From Streptomyces durmitorensis (GTDB lineage: Bacteria > Actinomycetota > Actinomycetes > Streptomycetales > Streptomycetaceae): 64,000 nt of DNA. Every line of letters starts with the position of its first letter. Position 1 is the stretch's first letter. Below, piece by piece: positions 58,864 through 64,000 of this stretch. The stretch is from assembly GCF_023498005.1 (NCBI RefSeq), contig NZ_CP097289.1:8308001-8372000 (forward strand), written 5' to 3'. The notes below the pieces were generated by a model. The model saw nothing but the letters and a program-made list of their open reading frames with translations. It was not told the DNA's origin and did not search any database. The translations under genes were made by a program, and so were the position numbers.

Positions 58864-58892
58864 AGGTTAAGTGAAGGCTTGGGCCGTAACAA
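58864..58892 (-). promoter_or_regulatory. Putative promoter of the LplABC-GH42-GH12 operon
   Basis: On the minus strand TTGTTA (complement of 58887-58892), 17 nt, TAACCT (complement of 58864-58869). Confidence 0.55.
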
Positions 58893-58980
58893 GACTCGGT
58901 TCTGAATTCCTCCCAGGCGCGGGAGAGTTCCCAGAACACGCCAACTGGCCCGAGATCGTGGGTGTCTCGCGTTCCTCTCC

Positions 58981-59010
58981 TTGACATGAGCCCTGGACGG
59001 CACGGAGCAT
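58981..59010 (+). promoter_or_regulatory. Putative promoter of the GH3-GH31 operon
   Basis: TTGACA (58981-58986), 18-nt spacer, GAGCAT (59005-59010). The -10 is weak; the operator at 59010 directly overlaps its end. Confidence 0.5.
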
Positions 59011-59023
59011 CGAAGCGCTTCGA
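59010..59023. promoter_or_regulatory. LacI-type operator TCGAAGCGCTTCGA before the GH3 gene
   Basis: Perfect palindrome covering the predicted transcription start of the GH3-GH31 operon, flanked by CA and AGAA. Confidence 0.72.
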
Positions 59024-59090
59024 AGAATGAGCACAAGAACGTGAACGAGTCAGCTCCTCCGTGCCCACCGCTCGCCAAGGGGATCCGCAC

Positions 59091-61970
59091 GTGACCGCAA
59101 GCCCGCCGCCGCTCCGCGCCCCGGAACAGCTGCCCTTCCATGACCCCGAACTGCCCCTGGACCAGCGCGTGGACGACCTGTTGTCCCGGCTGACCACCGG
59201 CGAACGCATCGCGCTCCTGCACCAGTTCACGCCGGCCGTCGAACGGCTCGGCGTCGCCGCGTTCCGCACCGGACAAGAAGCCCTGCACGGCGTCGCCTGG
59301 ATGGGCCCCGCCACCGTCTTCCCGCAGGCGGTCGGTCTCGGCGCCACCTGGAACGACGACCTCGTCCGCAGCATCGGCGAGGCCGTCGCCACCGAGGCGC
59401 GCGCCATGCGGGCGCGCGACGACCGCGTCGGCCTCAACCTCTGGGCACCGACGATGAACCTGCTCCGCCACCCGCTGTGGGGCAGGAACGAGGAGGGCTA
59501 CTCGGAGGACCCCCGGCTCACCTCCGCCATCGCCGTCGCCTACACCCGTGGCCTGCGCGGCGACCACCCGGACCACTGGCGCACGGCCCCCGTGCTCAAG
59601 CACTGGCTGGCCCACAACAACGAGACGGACAGGGACACGTCCTCCGCCTCCGTGCGCCCGCGCGTCCTGCACGAGTACGACCTGCGGGCCTTCCGCGCGG
59701 CCGTCGAGGCCGGGGCCGTCGCCGGGGTCATGCCCGCGTACAACCTCGTCAACGGACGCCCCAACCACGTCTCGCCCCACCTGCGCGAGCACCTGCGCAC
59801 CTGGACGGACCAGGACCTGCTCGTCTGCTCCGACGCGGGAGCGCCCAGCAATCTCGTCGACTCCGAGAAGTACTTCGACACCCACGAGGAGGCCACCGCG
59901 GCGTCGCTCCTCGCGGGCGTCGACAGCTTCACCGACCACGGCACCGACGCGAGCATCATCACGGGCCGCATCCAACGCGCGCTTGAGCCGGGCCTGTTGA
60001 CCGAGGCCGACATCGACACGGCGGCACGCCGTCACCTGTCCGTCCGCTTCCGGCTCGGCGAGTTCGACCCCGGCCAGGGCCCGTACGCGGACCCGGCATC
60101 GCACGCCTTCGACACATCCGGACACCAGGCGCTCGCCCAGGAGGCAGCCGAGCAGGCCGTCGTCCTGCTGAAGAACGACGGCCTGCTCCCGCTGCCCGAA
60201 GGCACCCGCATCGCGGTCGTCGGCCTGCTCGCCGACGCGTGCAAGACCGACTGGTACAGCGGCACCCTGATCCGCCGCAGCACACCCCTGGACGGACTGC
60301 GCGAACGGTTCGGTGCCGACAGCATCACCTTCACCGAAGGCGTGGACCGGGTGCGCCTGAAGTGCGCGGCCGGATGGCTCCGGGTGCCGGACTCCGACCA
60401 GACCGTGCCGCCCCAGGGGCCGGAGATCGCCCTGGACCCGGCCCTGCTCACCGGCCGCACCGACCTGGCCCCCCTGACCTGCGGCCCCGAGCCGACCGAG
60501 TTCGCCCTCGTCGACTGGGGATGCGGCACATGGACGCTGCGCGCCCCCGACGGCCGCTACCTCTCGGTCGCCGACGACGGCTTCGTGCGCGCGTCCGCTG
60601 ACCAGCCCGGCGGCTGGGTCGTACAGGAGACGTTCGCGCTGGTCGGCCACGGGGACGGGTACCTCATCGAGCACACAGGGACGGGTGGGTACGTCTCTGT
60701 CGCCGCCGACGGCGTGAAGGTTGCCGACGAGCCGCAGGTCTTCACCCTCGAATTCCTGGAGCGCGGCGACGAGGCCGTGGCGCGTGCCGCTGCGCAGGCC
60801 GACGCCGTGATCGTCGTCGCCGGGAACGACCCCCACATCAACGGCCGCGAGACCGAGGACCGCACGACACTCGACCTGCCACCCCACCAGGACCGGCTCT
60901 GGCGCGCCGCCCGAGCGGCCAACCCCCGCACCGCGCTCGCCCTGGTCTCCGCCTATCCGTACGCGGTCGCCGACGCCCACGCCCAGCTGCCCGCGCTGCT
61001 GTGGACCGCGCACGGCGGACAGGCCGCGGGCACCGCGCTCGCCCGGGTCGTCGCGGGCGACGTCTCCCCGGCAGGACGCCTCCCGCAGACCTGGTACGCC
61101 GCCGACACCGACCTGCCCGACCTGCTCGACTACGACGTCATCGGCTCCCGGCAGACCTACCTCTACTTCGACGGCACCCCGCTCTACCCCTTCGGGCACG
61201 GCCTCGGCTACTCCTCCTTCGCGTACGAGGACCTGGTGACCGCGCGCGAAGGGGACCTGATCCGGGTCGCGTTCACCGTCACCAACACCGGCCCCCGCGC
61301 CGCGGACGAGGTGGCCCAGCTCTACACCCGGGCACCCCGGGACCCCGCGGCGGCCCTCGCCCTGCCGCACCGGCAACTCATGGCGCACCGCCGCATCCAC
61401 CTCGCGCCCGGGGCCGCGCGCCGCCTGGAGTTCCAACTGCCGCTCTCCGAGCTGGCGTTCTGGGACGTGCGCCACGACCGGTGGGCCGTGGCGCCCGGTG
61501 CGTACGAGATGCTTGCCGGAGCCTCCAGCGCCGACATCCGCATCGCCGCGACCGTCGACGTCGACGCCGCCCCGATCGCCGCCAGGCCGGTGCGGGAGGC
61601 AGGACTCGCGGCGGCGGGCTACGACGAACAGGACGCCACCGAGATCGTCGACCGCACCAGGACGGCCGGCGATGCCGTGCGCGCGGTGGACGGCGGCACG
61701 GGTGAACTGCTCTTCCGGGACTGCGACTTCGGAGACGGCGTGTGCGCGGTCTCGGTCGAGGCTTCGGGGGAGGGAGCCGTCGACCTCATCTCGGGCAGCA
61801 CCGCCACCACCGTCACCGTCCCGGCGACCGGCGGCGCGTACGACTACCGCCTGCGCACCTCCGGCTTCACCGCCGCCGGAGTGCGCGATCTGCGCGTGCG
61901 GCTGCGCGGCCCCCTGCGGCTCGCACGGCTCGCCTTCACCGCCACCGCACAGCCGAGGGAGACCGCATGA
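59091..61970 (+). CDS. GH3 beta-glycosidase with inserted beta-trefoil-like domain
   Basis: A 959-residue intracellular enzyme, from the GTG at 59091 behind AAGGGGATCCGCAC; a GTG at 59061 lacks a ribosome-binding site. The GH3 barrel holds GVAWMGPATVFPQAVGLGATW, LNLWAPTMNLLRHPLWGRNEEGYSEDP and the nucleophile Asp248 in LVCSDAGAPSNL. Residues of about 425-550 (TWTLRAPDGRYLSVADDGFVRA...GGYVSVAADGVKV) look like a fascin/trefoil module inserted in the second GH3 domain. An FnIII-like domain follows (GHGLGYSSFAYEDL, VTNTGPRAADEVAQLY), then about 125 residues of a CBM6-like domain. Beta-glucosidase or beta-xylosidase activity on xyloglucan fragments is likely. Confidence 0.87.
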   Translation: MTASPPPLRAPEQLPFHDPELPLDQRVDDLLSRLTTGERIALLHQFTPAVERLGVAAFRTGQEALHGVAWMGPATVFPQAVGLGATWNDDLVRSIGEAVATEARAMRARDDRVGLNLWAPTMNLLRHPLWGRNEEGYSEDPRLTSAIAVAYTRGLRGDHPDHWRTAPVLKHWLAHNNETDRDTSSASVRPRVLHEYDLRAFRAAVEAGAVAGVMPAYNLVNGRPNHVSPHLREHLRTWTDQDLLVCSDAGAPSNLVDSEKYFDTHEEATAASLLAGVDSFTDHGTDASIITGRIQRALEPGLLTEADIDTAARRHLSVRFRLGEFDPGQGPYADPASHAFDTSGHQALAQEAAEQAVVLLKNDGLLPLPEGTRIAVVGLLADACKTDWYSGTLIRRSTPLDGLRERFGADSITFTEGVDRVRLKCAAGWLRVPDSDQTVPPQGPEIALDPALLTGRTDLAPLTCGPEPTEFALVDWGCGTWTLRAPDGRYLSVADDGFVRASADQPGGWVVQETFALVGHGDGYLIEHTGTGGYVSVAADGVKVADEPQVFTLEFLERGDEAVARAAAQADAVIVVAGNDPHINGRETEDRTTLDLPPHQDRLWRAARAANPRTALALVSAYPYAVADAHAQLPALLWTAHGGQAAGTALARVVAGDVSPAGRLPQTWYAADTDLPDLLDYDVIGSRQTYLYFDGTPLYPFGHGLGYSSFAYEDLVTAREGDLIRVAFTVTNTGPRAADEVAQLYTRAPRDPAAALALPHRQLMAHRRIHLAPGAARRLEFQLPLSELAFWDVRHDRWAVAPGAYEMLAGASSADIRIAATVDVDAAPIAARPVREAGLAAAGYDEQDATEIVDRTRTAGDAVRAVDGGTGELLFRDCDFGDGVCAVSVEASGEGAVDLISGSTATTVTVPATGGAYDYRLRTSGFTAAGVRDLRVRLRGPLRLARLAFTATAQPRETA

Positions 61971-64000
61971 AGTTCACCGACGGCTTCTGGCTGATGCGTG
62001 ACGGGGTGCGCGCCTCGTACGCGACCGATGTGCGCGACGTGCGGGAGGGCGAGGGGCGGTTCACGGCGTACGCCGCCGTCCACCGGGTCCGTGAACGCGG
62101 CGACACCCTCAACACCCCGCTCGTCACCGTCGAATGCTTCTCGCCCGCCGACGGCGTGATCGGCGTCCGGGCGACCCACCACGCCGGAAAGGCCGCGCAC
62201 GGACCGGACTTCCGCCTGTACGAGACCGAGGGCGCGGGAATCCTCAAGCGTGAGGGCACCGTCATCGAGCTCGCCAGCGGCCCGCTCACCGTGCGCCTGG
62301 ACACCAGCAAGCCCTGGGGCCTCCAATTCCTCGACGCCGACGACAAGCTGCTGACAGCGGTCGAGCGCAGAGGCACCGGCTTCGCCACCGCGCCCGACGG
62401 AAGCCACCACATGATCGGCCAACTCGCCCTGGGAGTGGGCGAGTACATCTACGGCCTCGGCGAGCGCTTCACCCCGTACGTCAAGAACGGCCAGAACGTC
62501 GACATCTGGCAGGCCGACGGCGGCACCAGCAGCGAGCAGGCCTACAAGAACATCCCCTTCCACCTCTCCTCGCGCGGCTACGGCGTCTTCGTCAACCACC
62601 CCGGCAAGGTCTCCTACGAGATCGGCTCCGAATCCGTCGGCCAGGTCCAGTTCAGCGTCGAGGACCAGTCGATCGAGTACTACGTCATCGCGGGACCCAC
62701 GCCCAAGGACGTCCTGCGCCGCTACACCGCGCTGACCGGCCGCCCCGCGCTGCCCCCCGCCTGGTCGTTCGGCCTGTGGCTGACGACCTCCTTCTGCACG
62801 CCCTACGACGAGGAGACCGTCACCGCCTTCGTCGACGGCATGGCCGAGCGCGACATCCCGCTCGGCGTCTTCCACTTCGACTGCTTCTGGATGCGCGAGT
62901 ACCAGTGGACCGACTTCCGCTGGGACCCCGAGGTCTTCCCCGACCCGGAGGGCATGCTGCGCAGGCTCCGCGAGCGCGGCCTGAAGGTCAGCGTGTGGAT
63001 CAACCCGTACATCGCGCAGAAGTCCGCACTCTTCGCCGGGGCCGCCGCCGAGGGGTATCTCGTCCGGCGGCCGAACGGCGACATCTGGCAGTGGGACCTC
63101 TGGCAGCCGGGCATGGCGCTCGTGGACTTCACGAACCCGGCCGCCCGCGAGTGGTACGCGGGCCTGCTGCGCAACCTGCTCGACCAGGGAGTCGACTGCT
63201 TCAAGACCGACTTCGGCGAACGCGTCCCCACCGACGTCCTGTGGCACGACGGCTCGGACCCCGAGCGCATGCACAACTACTACGCGCAGCTCTACAACAG
63301 CACGGTCTTCGAACTCCTGGAGAAGGAACGCGGCCCCGGACAGGCGGTCGTCTTCGCCCGGTCGGCGACGGCGGGCGGCCAGCAGTTCCCGGTGCACTGG
63401 GGCGGCGACTGCTTCGCCTCGCTCGGTGCCATGGCCGAGTCGCTGCGCGGCGGCCTCTCCCTGTCGCTCTCCGGCTTCGGCTTCTGGAGCCACGACATCG
63501 GCGGCTTCGAAGGCACCCCGGACCCCGCGGTCTTCAAACGCTGGCTCGCCTTCGGCCTGCTCTCCTCGCACAGCCGCCTGCACGGCAACGTCTCCTACCG
63601 GGTGCCGTGGGCGTTCGGCGACGAAGCGGTCGACGTGGCACGGAAGTTCACGCGGCTCAAGCACCGCCTCATGCCGTACCTGTACGGCGTGGCCGTCGAG
63701 GCCCACCGCACGGGCGTCCCCGTCATGCGCCCCATGTTCCTGGAGTTCCCCGACGACCCCGCCTGCCGCACCCTGGACCGGCAGTACATGCTCGGCCCCG
63801 ACCTCCTGGTCGCCCCCGTCCTCACCGCGGAGGGGGACGTCGAGTTCTACGTGCCCGAAGGCACCTGGACCCACCTGCTGACCGGGGAGAGCGTCACAGG
63901 CCCCGCATGGCGGCACGAGACCCACGGCTTCGACAGCCTGCCCCTGTACGTCCGGCCCGGCGCGCTGCTCCCGCTGGGCGCCGACGACCAGCGCGCCGAC
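61967..64000 (+). CDS. GH31 alpha-xylosidase (3' end missing)
   Basis: The first 678 codons are present and the gene runs off the right edge. The ATG overlaps the GH3 stop as ATGA, after GAGGGAGACCGC. The nucleophile Asp415 lies in CFKTDFGERVP and the acid/base Asp481 in VHWGGDC; these positions almost coincide with Asp416 and Asp482 of E. coli YicI. The block FGLWLTTSFCTPYDEETV and DCFWMREYQWTDFRWD also match alpha-xylosidases rather than alpha-glucosidases. It should remove the non-reducing xylose from xyloglucan oligosaccharides inside the cell, in turn with GH3. Confidence 0.94.
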   Translation, partial: MKFTDGFWLMRDGVRASYATDVRDVREGEGRFTAYAAVHRVRERGDTLNTPLVTVECFSPADGVIGVRATHHAGKAAHGPDFRLYETEGAGILKREGTVIELASGPLTVRLDTSKPWGLQFLDADDKLLTAVERRGTGFATAPDGSHHMIGQLALGVGEYIYGLGERFTPYVKNGQNVDIWQADGGTSSEQAYKNIPFHLSSRGYGVFVNHPGKVSYEIGSESVGQVQFSVEDQSIEYYVIAGPTPKDVLRRYTALTGRPALPPAWSFGLWLTTSFCTPYDEETVTAFVDGMAERDIPLGVFHFDCFWMREYQWTDFRWDPEVFPDPEGMLRRLRERGLKVSVWINPYIAQKSALFAGAAAEGYLVRRPNGDIWQWDLWQPGMALVDFTNPAAREWYAGLLRNLLDQGVDCFKTDFGERVPTDVLWHDGSDPERMHNYYAQLYNSTVFELLEKERGPGQAVVFARSATAGGQQFPVHWGGDCFASLGAMAESLRGGLSLSLSGFGFWSHDIGGFEGTPDPAVFKRWLAFGLLSSHSRLHGNVSYRVPWAFGDEAVDVARKFTRLKHRLMPYLYGVAVEAHRTGVPVMRPMFLEFPDDPACRTLDRQYMLGPDLLVAPVLTAEGDVEFYVPEGTWTHLLTGESVTGPAWRHETHGFDSLPLYVRPGALLPLGADDQRAD

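Larger units (their letters stand above)
58783..59090. other. Divergent regulatory region of the xyloglucan block
   Basis: 308 bp between the binding-protein and GH3 genes. It contains one promoter and one perfect TCGAAGCGCTTCGA operator for each direction, 170 bp apart. Nothing else is evident. Confidence 0.65.

Noticed and set aside
58779..61475. 898-codon minus-strand frame opposite GH3
   Set aside because: Gly/Val/Arg-rich antisense frame typical of high-GC DNA; the plus strand carries a clear GH3 enzyme.
1..64000. CRISPR arrays, tRNA or rRNA genes, insertion sequences, phage attachment sites
   Set aside because: No regularly spaced repeats, cloverleaf-like sequences, transposase motifs or long terminal inverted repeats were noticed on reading; a covariance or profile search was not possible.
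1..64000. Secondary-metabolite gene cluster
   Set aside because: No synthase, NRPS, terpene or RiPP motifs were seen; the gene content is catabolic.

Overview
The window is high-GC actinobacterial DNA, most likely Streptomyces. Support comes from codon use, frequent GTG/TTG starts, 4-bp start/stop overlaps, Tat signals with twin arginines, sugar ABC operons without an ATPase gene, an exact CebR-type box (TGGGAGCGCTCCCA), and a copy of the short palindromic repeat common in Streptomyces intergenic DNA. Almost every gene serves breakdown and uptake of plant cell-wall polysaccharides: pectin/rhamnogalacturonan, arabinan, cellulose and xyloglucan. I saw no tRNA, rRNA, CRISPR array, insertion sequence or prophage gene.

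Layout. 1-6.8 kb: PL9 pectate lyase (partial), secreted GH51 arabinofuranosidase, and a divergent sugar ABC importer. 6.8-12.4 kb: a LacI regulator divergent from a NitT/TauT-type ABC importer with two permeases plus an ACMSD-like amidohydrolase; this operon has an in-frame TTA codon and does not obviously belong to polysaccharide use. 12.5-19 kb: intracellular GH51, then PL1, GH43 endo-arabinanase, GH6 and GH5 on the minus strand. 19.2-23.6 kb: GH48-GH74 operon behind a CebR box. 23.7-24.7 kb: LacI regulator with TCGAAGCGCTTCGA operators. 24.8-29.4 kb: PL11, an ECF sigma factor with a membrane partner gene, and PL3. 29.5-30.7 kb: MFS transporter. 30.7-42.1 kb: a ten-gene minus-strand rhamnogalacturonan/pectin operon (two permeases, Gfo/Idh/MocA oxidoreductase, DUF6807, GH43, PL1, solute-binding protein, CE12, PL1, CE8). 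42.2-45.5 kb: GntR, DHDPS-family lyase and IlvD/Edd dehydratase for a sugar acid. 45.8-52.4 kb: YesOPQ-like importer, DUF624 protein and a PL26-like exo-rhamnogalacturonan lyase. 52.4-64 kb: xyloglucan block (GH12, GH42, LplABC-like importer, GH3, GH31).

Regulation. The most interesting signal is a repeated two-part promoter, GGCAACC followed 17-18 nt later by GAC, found upstream of six genes or operons for secreted polysaccharide-degrading enzymes (PL9, PL1, GH43, GH5, PL11, PL3). It surrounds the ECF sigma gene and its membrane partner, which carries an extracellular Pro-rich linker and a beta-rich C-terminal domain. I propose that this pair senses cell-wall glycans outside the cell and switches on the lyase/hydrolase set. 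The ABC transport operons instead have ordinary TTGACN-17-TANNNT promoters with LacI-type operators (TCGAAGCGCTTCGA) or a second motif (TATGTCGAAC / TTCGAAATATCGAAC). The locus thus seems to separate an extracellular attack layer (ECF) from an uptake layer (LacI, GntR, CebR).
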